In this document: one piece after another, positions 25,360-34,331 of the stretch
Layout of the letters: each line of letters begins with the position of its first letter
How positions within the stretch are numbered: position 1 is the stretch's first letter
From: DATMNR01 sp963702765
GTDB taxonomy: Bacteria; Chloroflexota; Ktedonobacteria; Ktedonobacterales; Ktedonobacteraceae
Length of the DNA: 51,235 nucleotides
Direction of reading: 5' to 3'
NCBI GenBank assembly: GCA_963702765.1
Contig: CAVPEB010000069.1
Span: forward strand, 1 to 51,235
Translations under genes and position numbers: made by a program
Notes under the pieces: model-generated
What the model was told of the DNA's origin: nothing
Seen by the model: only the letters and a program-made list of their open reading frames with translations
Database searches by the model: none

Positions 25360-26122
25360 GTGTTAAAGAACCCTTTCTATTTTGAATATTTTCTATTGTA
25401 ACAGCGTTCGTTGAGTCAACGTTAATCGGCGAGCGCATTTGATTTGCGGCATACAGGGCAAGACAGACCGGGCATATTCCCTCATGCCATAGTTCGAGTG
25501 AAGTCCCCTCCACATCGTATTGCGCTGTCCTTCGACGTTTTCGAACAACAACCCAAACTGCAAATATAGTTAACAACAACACTAATACAAGCAAAGCTAT
25601 CGCTGGTAATGGTAGCACATGTCCTATAATAGAGAAAAGAGATCCTCCAAGAAAGCCTAGAAAAAAGTGGAGTCCGAGGAACAAGACACTCCCTACCACC
25701 AACCCGGGTAGGAAGATTCTCAAGGGCATATTTGCCATACCCGAGGCAATAACAGCTGCGCCACGCACGCCCGGCACCAGAATGGCAATACTAATGCTTA
25801 ACGCACCACCTTTTTTAACCCTGGCAGAAACAGCATCAAGACGAGGAGAAGTCAGCCCGATATAACGCCCAAAACGATAGAGGAATCCTCGACCAGGGCC
25901 TCGCGCCAATAAAAATTGTATCAAGCCTCCAATGACCAGTGCAATGAGAATGGCAATGAATGTTTGCCATACGTTGAGCTTACCCTGAGCAACTCGAGCC
26001 GCCGCAGTCAGTATTATCAAGTCGGCCGGGATCGGAATTGGAATGCCGATTGTTTTGATGAGCAGAATGATAAAGATGGCAGCCAGGCCGTATTGTACCA
26101 GAAAGAGATCCAGGCTTTGCAT
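25343..26122 (-). CDS. DedA/SNARE-associated (VTT-domain) membrane protein
   Basis: The 259-residue protein has about six membrane helices and the DedA pattern: IKTIGIPIPIPADLIILTAA near the start, LARGPGRGFLYRFGRYIGL, then FGR/G loop and VPGVRGAAVIASGMANMPLR. DedA proteins act as lipid carriers and support membrane potential and peptide resistance. The C-terminal 60 residues are an added cytoplasmic tail with CPVCLALY, a possible metal site not usual in DedA. It overlaps the next gene (24760-25359) by 17 bases. An ISAs1-type element lies 138 bases upstream and may have replaced the native promoter. Confidence 0.88.
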   Translation of the reverse strand: MQSLDLFLVQYGLAAIFIILLIKTIGIPIPIPADLIILTAAARVAQGKLNVWQTFIAILIALVIGGLIQFLLARGPGRGFLYRFGRYIGLTSPRLDAVSARVKKGGALSISIAILVPGVRGAAVIASGMANMPLRIFLPGLVVGSVLFLGLHFFLGFLGGSLFSIIGHVLPLPAIALLVLVLLLTIFAVWVVVRKRRRTAQYDVEGTSLELWHEGICPVCLALYAANQMRSPINVDSTNAVTIENIQNRKGSLTHGNKF

Positions 26123-26259
26123 ATTGATGTGTCCATCCGTTTATTCAATTTGTTTTGTATAAAGTACGGAAAGAGAGTCTTGCTGGATTACTTTATTGTG
26201 AGAGCTGATCTTACAATACACTTATCACATGGGGAAGTTGATATACAAGCGAGGGGTGT

Positions 26260-27593
26260 CAGGGCTTTCCAATTCTAATAGACGGAACACGAGCCCGAGA
26301 GCACAAGACTGAGTGCCTGTTCAGGATGAGCATCAAAATAGCGCATCTGCCGAGCGACATTGCCAACGCCAACCCGATCCATGAGACACAAGACCGTGCT
26401 ATTGAGCTGAGCAAGCAAACTGGGAACAGGCCCAGTGCGAGTTTGACAGGCATCTTCGCCTAAAGAGCCATCGCGGCGATAGTGCAGCCTATTCTCGATG
26501 GCCCAATGATCTCTGACCAACGAGAGCATGCGTGCTGGGGGAGCCAGCCGCATTGAAAGGCTGCTCAGTCCATAGACCACTTCATGTCGCATCTGGTCGG
26601 TTTTGAGCATGCGTGCGGTGCGTTCGAGCCGAAAGACCTGTTCAATGCCTTCCCATTGTTTGGCACACCAGGCATTGAGATCAGGGCTGCAGGTGATCTG
26701 TCGGTGCTCCAGCCGTCCATGTCCTTTGTCCCACGTCTCAGCCTGTTTCCAACGACGCCGATCGGGAGTGCGATCCTCAAAGAGATCCGCGATATCCTCG
26801 TGCAGCGTCGGTTGATTGTCCTTGGCAACCAGGAGAGAGTCCCCTCCACACCGATGGATCTGTGTGCAGAGCGCCCGTTGGGTATGCATGGCGTCCAGCG
26901 TGAAGATGCGCCCTGTGATCAACTGCGGCGTCAACAAGGGCTTAAGCGCACTGATCTCGTTTTCTTTCTCTTCCACATTGCAATGCCACAAGACAATGCC
27001 GGTAGCCACCTCATAACAACTAAGCTGATGCACCGGATGCGGCTGCGACGTGGTGGCTCGCAGGGTCTTGCCATCAATCGCCAGATGCGCGTGATCCGCC
27101 TGCCCTTGCGGTGTGTGCAAGCGGCTTGGTTCCGTTCCACAACGCTGCTCGGCTTCGAAGCCGCACAAAAAAGGCTGCTAAGAGCTCATCCAGGTGCTTG
27201 GCGTCCACTCGCGCGAGTACGTTGCAGTACGTCATCTGGCATGGCATGCGCTTTCGACGCAGGCCAAAGTGGTCTGCCAGAACAGCAGCTCGATGCCGAA
27301 TCCAGTCCGTCGCTCCACTCAAACTCGTTTGTCCCGCCATCTTCGCCAAAATAAGCAAACAGAGGACCAGCGCCAATTCATAGCGCTTCCCTTGTCTTCG
27401 TCGTGCATCAGAGAGCTGGCGCAGGGTTTCCTAGAGCGACGTCACCGCGCCTGGTTCAAGCATCTTTCCCTCATCGGGTCGTATTGGTAGTGTTGTAGAG
27501 TCCATAGAGAGTTCTCCTCGTAGATCTGAGTTTTTTGTAGTCTACTAGGAAAACTCTCCTTTTTCACCCCCTCCCTAGAATTGGAAAGCCCTG
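26260..27593 (-). mobile_element. ISAs1-like insertion sequence
   Basis: The 1334-bp element is bounded by perfect 18-bp inverted repeats (CAGGGCTTTCCAATTCTA, 26260-26277 and complement 27576-27593). The outside sequences cgaggggtgt (26250-26259) and cgagtggtgt (27594-27603) match at 9 of 10 bases, a clear target duplication with one later change. The transposase inside is of the ISAs1 type and is broken. Confidence 0.92.
26275..27505 (-). pseudogene. ISAs1-type transposase, interrupted by a stop and a frameshift
   Basis: From ATG 27505 (behind GAGGAG) the frame reads MDSTTLPIRPDEGKM and meets an in-frame TAG at 27431-27433. The same frame continues with the family N-terminus (LRQLSDARRRQGKRYEL, LILAKMAGQTSLSGATDWIR). 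After six T at about 27175 it must shift by +1 to reach the catalytic part: HLAIDGKTLRATT, FTLDAMHTQRALC, RDHWAIENRLHYRRDGSLGED, which hold the DDE residues. The final stop lies inside the left inverted repeat. Two lesions make this copy defective. Confidence 0.85.
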
Positions 27594-27611
27594 CGAGTGG
27601 TGTAAAAATGC

Positions 27612-27641
27612 TTGACACGGAGAACATGCAAAGGTTATAAT
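27612..27641 (+). promoter_or_regulatory. Promoter of tRNA-Thr
   Basis: TTGACA (27612-27617) and TATAAT (27636-27641), both perfect, are 18 bases apart. The tRNA begins 57 bases downstream. The target duplication of the insertion sequence ends only nine bases before the -35. Confidence 0.75.
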
Positions 27642-27697
27642 CGCTAGCGTCAAATACATTACAAGTGTATTTCCACTATGCTTGTAACAATGACTAA

Positions 27698-27768
27698 GCC
27701 GGTGTAACTCAGCGGTAGAGCAGTGCTTTCGTAAAGCATTGCCGTCGGTTCGAATCCGACCACCGGCT
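27698..27768 (+). tRNA. tRNA-Thr (anticodon CGU)
   Basis: 71 bases fold into a cloverleaf: acceptor GCCGGTG/CACCGGC with discriminator T, D arm with CAGCGGTA loop region, anticodon stem GTGCT/AGCAT with loop TTCGTAA, and T arm TCGG-TTCGAAT-CCGA. The CCA end is not encoded, and T-rich sequence follows at once. Confidence 0.95.
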
Positions 27769-27840
27769 CTTTTTATTTCATAATCTTTTGCCCATTTCAC
27801 ACCTTTTTGTTGATTATTCTTTGTGGCATCAAGCGCAACT

Positions 27841-28389
27841 TTACTCAATTGGATGACAAGAGTCACGAAATTCCTGTACCAACTTCTCTACTTCATACAT
27901 CTGCATGTGCATAGCCGAGGGAGTGATTAAGTTCAAATTGAGGATCTTCCGATTGAGTTCGCGTAGCAATTGATCGTATTGAGTAGCGGTTTTCTCAACT
28001 GCATTGTGAAATGCCCGCTTCTCACTGGCGAAAGGCGGAATACGCCTGGTGCATAAACTTTTCCTCTGCTGACGCAATTTTTCGAGCTTCTCTTGAGCTT
28101 TCTCAAAGCGGGTGCGTATTTCTTTTGCAAGTTCGATTTCCGGAGGAGCATACCCGTTTTGTTTCAGTAGACTATAGGCGAGAGCCTTGTCGCCGCTAAA
28201 CGGATTCTCATCGAGATTCAGCGGTTTCCCGGTGCCGGGGAGATTGTCAAATTCACCCCGGGCCTGTGCTTCGTGGATCTGTTCGTCAATATAATCAAAA
28301 TATTGCTTGCCCCTAAATCTGCCAATTTTAGGTGTTACAGCTTCATCAGTAGGGTTATCAGGCGCTTTGCGCCAATCTTTGAAGTCCAT
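27841..28389 (-). CDS. DUF1992 / DnaJ homologue subfamily C member 28-like protein
   Basis: The 182-residue product contains the DUF1992 motif block GEFDNLPGTGKPLNLDENPF followed by LAYSLLKQNGYAPPEIELAKEI and a long charged coiled coil. The family has no firmly established biochemical role. ATG 28389 (MDFKDWRKAP) was chosen because the family pattern begins soon after; no good ribosome site is visible before either this start or the longer one at 28440. It lies about 190 bases downstream of larC on the same strand. Confidence 0.85.
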   Translation of the reverse strand: MDFKDWRKAPDNPTDEAVTPKIGRFRGKQYFDYIDEQIHEAQARGEFDNLPGTGKPLNLDENPFSGDKALAYSLLKQNGYAPPEIELAKEIRTRFEKAQEKLEKLRQQRKSLCTRRIPPFASEKRAFHNAVEKTATQYDQLLRELNRKILNLNLITPSAMHMQMYEVEKLVQEFRDSCHPIE

Positions 28390-28581
28390 GATTACTATTT
28401 TTTGTCTAGTTTGAGGTATCTGCTCAGCAAGAAAGATCAAAACAACTCTTGTATTATATATTATAGTCCCTTTGGTGGGTCCGAGACAAATTGTAACTCG
28501 ACATCACAAAGTATCTCCCAAAGTGGCTGGCTTGCATGCGAACAAGCTAATCTCATCTTTTTCTTCACTACTTATCATAGC

Positions 28582-29796
28582 CTATGTAGGAAACCTTGTC
28601 TTTATGACCTGCTGTGCAACGTCGTACACATCTTCAAGTGGAATGCTCTTTTCCAGGGCTATGCGCTGGCAGTCCTCGTACTCTGGTGTGGCGCTTATGA
28701 TACGGTTACCAAGGCGCTTGACTTTCATGGAAATTGAGCCAAAAGGTGTCTCGATGAGTTCTGATACACGCTGTGCCTTGACACGTTGCACCTGCGAAAT
28801 TCGCACGCCTAAGGTGCTAGATTCGCTTAGAAGCAGTTCAGATAGGGCTTTGCCTTCTTCTACCTGGCAGATGATAGTCAACATGACGGCAGGTCTATTT
28901 TTTTTCATCTGAATGGGCGTGTAATTGACATCTAATGCGCCAGCAGCAAAGAGTTTATCCATTAACCCACCCAGGAGCTCACCTGTCATGTTATCAATGT
29001 TGCTTTCGATGACAGCCACCCAATCACTATCGGCTAATTCACCTTGCTTATTTGAACTTTCTGCCCTTCCCAGACAAACACGCAAACAATTTGGCCAGGG
29101 AAACTGCTTACGACCAAATCCATATCCCACGCGCTCAATAAACATAGCTGGAGTTTGAAATCGTGCCTGGGTTGCCAGAATTGCTGCCCCGGTTGGAGTG
29201 ACCATTTCACCTTCAGCCGAAGATGGCTTCCAGTGAGCTGGAACTTGACGTAGAATCTCTAATGTAGCCGGGGCGGGAACGGGCAATATTCCATGAGCGG
29301 TTTGCACATGGCCGCTGCTTAGAGGAAGAGACGAAGCATAGAGTTGATGAATGTTCAGAGCTTCAAGAGCTACTGCTGCTCCTGTGATATCTATGATGGC
29401 ATCAATTGCCCCTACTTCATGAAAATGCACTTCTTCCACACCTGTCCCATGTACCGTTGCCTCGGCCTGTGCAAGACACCGAAATATCGAGAGTGCATTC
29501 TCACGCACCTTAGGGGATAGAGCGGAGGCATGCAAGATAGCTTCGATATCGGATAGTCTTATCATCTGCGAGGTGCTTGTATCATGTTCAGAGAGCGCCA
29601 CATCAAAACGCGAGCCGAGTATTCCCTTGTCTTGAAAAGGCTCAAGCCTTAATTCATAGCCCTGTAATGGCAAGCCTTTCAGCGCATTTTTCAAGAAGTC
29701 CAATGAAAACCCTGCATCGAGATCAAGCAAAGCACCAAGGAACATATCTCCGCTAATTCCTGAATGACAATCAAGATACGCGATTAACTCTTGCAT
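28582..29796 (-). CDS. larC: Nickel-pincer cofactor biosynthesis protein LarC
   Basis: LarC inserts nickel into the pyridinium dithiocarboxylate precursor of the nickel pincer cofactor, used by lactate racemase and related enzymes, by a CTP-dependent reaction. The 404-residue product has the typical start (YLDCHSGISGDMFLGALLD), the block VEEVHFHEVGAIDAIIDITG, GILPVPAPATLEIL, EGEMVTPTGAAILAT, and the C-terminal metal domain with IESNIDNMTGELLG and YTPIQMKKNRPAVML. It is one continuous frame, unlike the L. plantarum gene, which needs ribosomal frameshifting. No larA, larB or larE is seen in the window. Confidence 0.95.
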   Translation of the reverse strand: MQELIAYLDCHSGISGDMFLGALLDLDAGFSLDFLKNALKGLPLQGYELRLEPFQDKGILGSRFDVALSEHDTSTSQMIRLSDIEAILHASALSPKVRENALSIFRCLAQAEATVHGTGVEEVHFHEVGAIDAIIDITGAAVALEALNIHQLYASSLPLSSGHVQTAHGILPVPAPATLEILRQVPAHWKPSSAEGEMVTPTGAAILATQARFQTPAMFIERVGYGFGRKQFPWPNCLRVCLGRAESSNKQGELADSDWVAVIESNIDNMTGELLGGLMDKLFAAGALDVNYTPIQMKKNRPAVMLTIICQVEEGKALSELLLSESSTLGVRISQVQRVKAQRVSELIETPFGSISMKVKRLGNRIISATPEYEDCQRIALEKSIPLEDVYDVAQQVIKTRFPT

Positions 29797-29864
29797 AAAC
29801 GAAATTCCTGGCTCCTTCCAGTTTCATAGAAGCGAGAAAGAATAATCAATTACCCTCCTCCCAT

Positions 29865-29916
29865 TGAGGGCTGCCGGACACGGTTCTTCTCCCCGTTTGG
29901 ACTGTGGCCCGGCAGC
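29865..29916 (-). other. Structured element resembling the tnpB right end
   Basis: On the minus strand GCTGCCGG pairs with CCGGCAGC, enclosing an AAACGG...CCGTG inner stem, and is followed by CCCTCA. The tnpB 3' region shows the same order: CCGG, AAACGG, CCGTG, CCGG, then GCCTCAG. It lies about 70 bases upstream of larC. It may be a right-end remnant of an IS605-like element or a folded leader. Confidence 0.35.
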
Positions 29917-29927
29917 TTCCCCTTGCC

Positions 29928-30584
29928 TCACGACAAACCTTCATGAAAGAGTATAACCTGCCAGTCACGTTTCTGCTCGTCTGACATATGCGTACTTTGT
30001 GCAACGGCCTCATGAAAGCTACATACAGGCGATTCATCAACAGGTTGATCTTCTACACGATAGATTGCATGACTCTCAGCTACATTTTGTGTATAATGCT
30101 GGTCTTCACCCAGCCCAAGATACGTCTCTATTGTCGCAATTGGTTGTTGCAAGGCTGCCGCTAATCGATGACATAATTCCTGTGGTATAGTAGCAGCATC
30201 AATCCTACGCTGATCCAATTTTTTAAGAATATCCTGGCCAAGGCCTATCTGCAAGGCGAGTTCCATGAACGATCCATTCGCTTTTGCTGCTGCCATATGT
30301 AACGAGTCCGAGGAACTATGAACCTCAAAATCCACTTGCAAGACATTCTTCCAGGCTTGATCAAGAGCAGCATGCGAAGGTTGAGTGAGAGGTAGAATAA
30401 TGTCACTTTCCTGTGGGATATCAACCTCAATAGCATGATAATAGGCGACAAAGTCAGCAACCGCATCTGCATACTGTGGATACCGTGACAGGTATTCGCT
30501 CAATTGCGGTTGTTGCGCGGAGCGGAGCTCCGAGACATAACGAGCAGTCAAACGCTGCATCATTTCTTCCTGCTCTCTATCCAT
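29928..30584 (-). CDS. Unknown partner of the sigma-like gene, 218 aa
   Basis: The start ATG lies inside the last codons of the sigma-like gene (ATGGATAG, 8-base overlap), so translation is coupled. The N-terminal part (LTARYVSELRSAQQPQLSEY, LSRYPQYADAVADFV) resembles a short region found beside many signalling kinases and sigma-associated proteins. Residues about 108-160 (MELALQIGLGQDILKKLDQR, RIDAATIPQELCHRLAAAL) look like a divergent XRE-type helix-turn-helix. There is no transmembrane segment, so a soluble anti-sigma or co-regulator is a reasonable inference. No family was confirmed. Confidence 0.75.
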   Translation of the reverse strand: MDREQEEMMQRLTARYVSELRSAQQPQLSEYLSRYPQYADAVADFVAYYHAIEVDIPQESDIILPLTQPSHAALDQAWKNVLQVDFEVHSSSDSLHMAAAKANGSFMELALQIGLGQDILKKLDQRRIDAATIPQELCHRLAAALQQPIATIETYLGLGEDQHYTQNVAESHAIYRVEDQPVDESPVCSFHEAVAQSTHMSDEQKRDWQVILFHEGLS

Positions 30585-31410
30585 AAATAGCTTTCCCTTC
30601 CGACTCTATATCTGCGCGTAGCAAGTTTAGCGCTTTCTGTAACCTGTTACGAACAGTGCGATCACTTATGCCAAGAATACGAGCTACATTCTTTTCCGTT
30701 CGACCCTCCCAGAACAATAACCAGATCACAGACTTTAATTTTTCTGGTAGATCGAGAATGAGAAGTGGCAAGTCGCGCTGCTCAACAGAAAAGAAGGCTT
30801 GTTGAGCTTGCTCATCGACAATTTCCATCTCCCCTTTCTCACCATCAGCATAACGCACAGGTTGATCTAAGCTAGCAATGAGTGATCGAGGGATGCGGCG
30901 GGTATTTGAATCGCTTGTATGTTGAGATAGCCATCGTCCCTCACGTGTCATGAAAGATTGATAAACATGCTTGCGTTCGAAACTCAAACAGTGTTGAAAA
31001 TTCTCCTCCCAGAACTGCCGCCTACAATCGAGTATAGCGCGTATAACACATTCGCACAGATCAGCATACAAATCATGCGCATAGATTGATTGTTCTTCGG
31101 ACGTAAGATGCATTCTGCCGAGAACATGCCTGGACCAGTATTCATTTGTGTTCTGAGTACGACGAAATATCATTTCAAAAATGCAATTCTTGCCAGCATG
31201 ATCCTCTCGAGATATAGCCACGCGCACGCACTTTACTAAAACTTCCATGGGTAAGGCCATTTTTGATTGGGATTCTTCGATACGGTTCCAAAACTCTGCC
31301 GACCCATACGTAGGAATGGTTTGAAATTGAGTTGCAATAATAGCACGTCGTTTTGCCAGCTCCTGGGCATAGTTGCTGTCTTTCTCAGTTTGATAAGTCG
31401 CCTGCTCCAT
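30577..31410 (-). CDS. Sigma-70-like RNA polymerase sigma factor (divergent)
   Basis: The C-terminus has a clear sigma region 4: LPLLILDLPEKLKSVIWLLF, WEGRTEKNVARILGISDRTV, RNRLQKALNLLRADI, the HTH that binds -35 elements. Residues about 55-160 (PMEVLVKCVRVAISREDHAG, VIRAILDCRRQFWEENFQHC) fit a divergent region 2. The 277-residue length from ATG 31410 (AAGGAGGAG about 13 bases upstream) is longer than usual ECF factors. The downstream overlapping gene probably modulates it. It is transcribed away from the YhaM-like gene. Confidence 0.75.
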   Translation of the reverse strand: MEQATYQTEKDSNYAQELAKRRAIIATQFQTIPTYGSAEFWNRIEESQSKMALPMEVLVKCVRVAISREDHAGKNCIFEMIFRRTQNTNEYWSRHVLGRMHLTSEEQSIYAHDLYADLCECVIRAILDCRRQFWEENFQHCLSFERKHVYQSFMTREGRWLSQHTSDSNTRRIPRSLIASLDQPVRYADGEKGEMEIVDEQAQQAFFSVEQRDLPLLILDLPEKLKSVIWLLFWEGRTEKNVARILGISDRTVRNRLQKALNLLRADIESEGKAIYG

Positions 31411-31550
31411 AGTATTCCACTTCTCCTCCTTGCGACACAGGTTTTCAATTAACCCGATTAGTATAGAGTTCTTCCAGTTAATCGTCAATTTGCTCTTATG
31501 CCTGGTTTGAGTGATCACCTTCAGGAATGTTAATACGGAATCATTGCGGA

Positions 31551-31582
31551 AAAGCGGAAACTTTTCAGTGTTTTTCCGCTTT
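31551..31582. terminator. Hairpin upstream of the YhaM-like gene
   Basis: AAAGCGGAAA pairs with TTTCCGCTTT and is followed by a T-run on the plus strand. No plus-strand gene precedes it, so it may insulate the next promoter (its T-run runs into the -35) or act in the leader of the sigma-like gene. Confidence 0.5.
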
Positions 31583-31584
31583 TT

Positions 31585-31614
31585 TTGACAAAGTATGTAT
31601 GAGATAGGTATATA
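31585..31614 (+). promoter_or_regulatory. Promoter of the YhaM-like gene
   Basis: TTGACA (31585-31590) and TATATA (31609-31614) are 18 bases apart. GGAGG (31624-31628) and ATG 31638 follow closely, which leaves a very short leader. Confidence 0.6.
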
Positions 31615-31637
31615 AAACACGTTGGAGGCATGAGTTC

Positions 31638-32606
31638 ATGGAAAATCGCGACTACAGGGAAAGACCATCGAATCCTGAGCCGATCATTATTAACGATCTG
31701 GTTCTCAATACAGAGGTAAGCGGCTGGTTATTTGCTGAAGATGTACAAAATCGCACGACAAAAAATGGCAAGCAGTATCGTCAAATCAAACTGCGTGATC
31801 AACGTGGCAATGACATAACAGCAAGGCATTTCGATCTTCCACACAAAGAAATCAACGTGCCACAGTCAGGTAAGGTTGTCCTGATCAAAGGGTTGATCGA
31901 AGAATACCAGAATAACATACAATTAAAGCTGACACATGCCGAGCTAGATGAAACCGCGCCTCTCGATGTATTTGTAATCAGAACACGTCATAACCTGGAT
32001 GAACTTGAAGACCAGTTTTGGGTTTTGATGCATACGGTACAACACCCTGGGCTTCAAGCACTTCTACAGGAATGTTTCACGAACGAGATAATAGATCAAT
32101 TTCGACGCTGGCCTGCGGCGGTAAGGCATCATGGCGCAGTCGTGGGTGGACTGCTCGAACACACGGTAAATGTTTCGCTCATCACTCAATTTCTCACGAT
32201 TCTGTACTCCTGCAACCAGGAGCTTGCGCTTGCAGGCGCTCTCTTGCATGATATCGGCAAACTACAAGAGCTAGAAGAACAACCGGGCAGAGGATTTACA
32301 CCCGATGGAACTATGTTCGGCCACATCTTTCTGGGAACACAATATGTAGAGCACCATACAAAGCATGTAGTAGAGCTGGATGAAACAACGCGGCTGGATT
32401 TGCTGCATATTATCCTGGCGCACCACGGCACAAAGGAATTTGGCTCACCCGTCTATCCTGCAACGATCGAGGCTTTAATCGTTCACCTGGCAGATTTGAC
32501 AGAGGCAAAATTGACCAGCTTTCTCGATCACTGTGACAGGACTTCGGCTCCTGATGGCTGGACATCCTATTACAAAGATTTTGGAGGCCCATTGCGCATG
32601 CCATAA
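31638..32606 (+). CDS. YhaM-like 3'-5' exoribonuclease (OB fold plus HD domain)
   Basis: YhaM-family enzymes degrade single-stranded RNA and some DNA from the 3' end. The 322-residue product has an N-terminal OB fold (residues 20-105: VSGWLFAEDVQNRTTKNGKQ, YRQIKLRDQRGNDI, GKVVLIKGLIEEY) and then an HD domain with RRWPAAVRHHGAVVGGLLEH (H164, H175) and LLHDIGK (H204, D205) plus IILAHHGTKEFGSP. The order and length match YhaM. It is a single gene with its own promoter, divergent from the sigma-like gene. Activity as a nuclease rather than a signalling HD enzyme is inferred from the OB fold. Confidence 0.87.
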   Translation: MENRDYRERPSNPEPIIINDLVLNTEVSGWLFAEDVQNRTTKNGKQYRQIKLRDQRGNDITARHFDLPHKEINVPQSGKVVLIKGLIEEYQNNIQLKLTHAELDETAPLDVFVIRTRHNLDELEDQFWVLMHTVQHPGLQALLQECFTNEIIDQFRRWPAAVRHHGAVVGGLLEHTVNVSLITQFLTILYSCNQELALAGALLHDIGKLQELEEQPGRGFTPDGTMFGHIFLGTQYVEHHTKHVVELDETTRLDLLHIILAHHGTKEFGSPVYPATIEALIVHLADLTEAKLTSFLDHCDRTSAPDGWTSYYKDFGGPLRMP

Positions 32607-32724
32607 TGAGGACCAACTTTTTATTGCGGACATGATAAGATCTGCAAAGAGGGCCGATAACATCGTCCCCTGCGGGTGTTTGGGTTATATTGTGAATCAG
32701 TATGATGGGTCCAGCATCGAGTTA

Positions 32725-34209
32725 TCATTTTCCACTTTTATGAAACGCGATGGCATTCCGATAAACCTCAACGTAACGGATGGCTGATGCCTGCCAGGAA
32801 TGATCAGCAGCCATTCCATCTTGTTGAAGAGTACGCCATATATCTTTGAAGCGAAATAATTCGAGTGCGCGAACGATAGCAGCAAACAACTCCCAGGGGT
32901 CATAGTTAGTAAAGGCGAAACCATTGCCTTCACCGGTACTAGGATCATATTCCTGTACGGTATCGGCCAGACCCCCAACACTACGCACAATCGGCACGCT
33001 ACCATATCTCATAGCAATAAGCTGGCCCAGGCCACAAGGTTCAAAACGAGAAGGCATCAAAAACATATCGCTACCAGCATAGATAGACTGAGCTAACTCA
33101 GTATTAAAGGTAAGAAAAATGGCAACTTGTTCAGGGTATCGAGCAGCCAGATTCTGGAACATTTCATGGTAGTGTTGATCACCAATGCCCAGCACAACGA
33201 GCTGGACGCCTTGGGACAGTAATGGTTGAATTATCTGTGCGAGCAGATCGAAACCTTTCTGGTCTGCAAGGCGCGAAATCATAGCAAGCAGAGGCACTTC
33301 TTGCCTCATAGGAAGATGTGCCCGTTCTTGAAGGGCATGTTTGTTTTCAGCGCGTTTGTCGAGGGTATTGGAATCATAGCATGTATGAATATAACGATCG
33401 CTCGCCGGGTTCATTTCCTGGTAATCAATGCCATTGAGAATACCAAATAAACGGTCGCGGCGCGATCGAAGAAGCTGATCTAATTTCTCACCAAACGTGG
33501 GAGTAAGTATTTCCTGGGCATAGCGCTCACTCACCGTCGTTACAACATCCGCAAAGAGAATGCCTCGGCCCATGATATCAACGACATTGGCAAGTTCAAC
33601 AATTTGCGGATAAAGAAATCCACCGGTAGCAACTCCTGCCACTTCCAGGATACGATAGCCAAAAATACCTTGATAGGCTAGATTATGGATAGTATACGCT
33701 GTAGCTGTATCAGCAAAGAACGGATCATCATGATAAACGGTATGCATCCAGTTTGGAACAATACCTGTCTGCCAGTCATTGCAATGCACAATATCAGGAG
33801 ACCAATCCAGTAGACGCATCGATTCGAGTGCTGCTCGACAAAATAAGATGAAACGCTCGCCATCATCCGTATAGCCATAAATATTTTCGCGGTCAAAGTA
33901 ACGAGGGGCATCAATCATATAGACTGGAATCCCATCGCCAATTTCGCCCTGGCATACGCCGACCTGTTCTTTGAAAGTCGCCATGCTCACATGAACGGCA
34001 TCGAGAACAGTTGTCAACTTAAATTTCTCTGGTTTGACCTGGCCATAACGTGGCATCATCACACGCACATCGTGACCAAGTTCCTTTAGCGCCTTAGGTA
34101 GAGCTCCTACAACATCCGCCAACCCTCCGACCTTGGCAAACGGCACAACTTCGGCTGCGAGAATGAGTATTTTCAGTTGTTCAGGTGTTTTCAATACGAT
34201 TCCCCCCAT
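32725..34209 (-). CDS. glgA: Glycogen synthase
   Basis: GlgA transfers glucose from ADP-glucose to the growing glycogen chain. The 494-residue product is a complete GT5 enzyme: the N-terminal nucleotide-sugar loop is FAKVGGLADVVGALPKAL (KVGGL instead of the enterobacterial KTGGL), then DIVHCNDWQTGIVP, YTIHNLAYQG, GILNGIDYQEMNP, and the C-terminal motif FLMPSRFEPCGLGQLIAMRYG with the catalytic Glu, and VGGLADTV. A TTG at 34194 with GGGGGA six bases before it is an alternative start that trims five residues. No other glycogen genes are nearby. Confidence 0.94.
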   Translation of the reverse strand: MGGIVLKTPEQLKILILAAEVVPFAKVGGLADVVGALPKALKELGHDVRVMMPRYGQVKPEKFKLTTVLDAVHVSMATFKEQVGVCQGEIGDGIPVYMIDAPRYFDRENIYGYTDDGERFILFCRAALESMRLLDWSPDIVHCNDWQTGIVPNWMHTVYHDDPFFADTATAYTIHNLAYQGIFGYRILEVAGVATGGFLYPQIVELANVVDIMGRGILFADVVTTVSERYAQEILTPTFGEKLDQLLRSRRDRLFGILNGIDYQEMNPASDRYIHTCYDSNTLDKRAENKHALQERAHLPMRQEVPLLAMISRLADQKGFDLLAQIIQPLLSQGVQLVVLGIGDQHYHEMFQNLAARYPEQVAIFLTFNTELAQSIYAGSDMFLMPSRFEPCGLGQLIAMRYGSVPIVRSVGGLADTVQEYDPSTGEGNGFAFTNYDPWELFAAIVRALELFRFKDIWRTLQQDGMAADHSWQASAIRYVEVYRNAIAFHKSGK

Positions 34210-34257
34210 ACTTCCAAATCAAAGGCACGAACAAGTATATCATCTGGCAATAAAATA

Positions 34258-34281
34258 GCGAAAGGATTGTTTACCTTTCGC
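34258..34281 (-). terminator. Terminator after the respiratory operon
   Basis: GCGAAAGG and CCTTTCGC pair about 50 bases after the stop at 34332, followed on the minus strand by TATTTTATT. It separates the cytochrome operon from glgA. Confidence 0.7.
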
Positions 34282-34331
34282 CATTTTATTATATCTCATG
34301 CTCCCTTTGGAGACGTGCTTCGAAGCAACCC

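Noticed and set aside
26584..27354. Long open frame of 256 codons on the plus strand
   Set aside because: It is antisense to the ISAs1 transposase, which has recognisable motifs and a terminal repeat context.
29865..29916. Group II intron domain V or cobalamin riboswitch
   Set aside because: The catalytic triad and conserved loop expected for domain V, and the B12-box, were not found.
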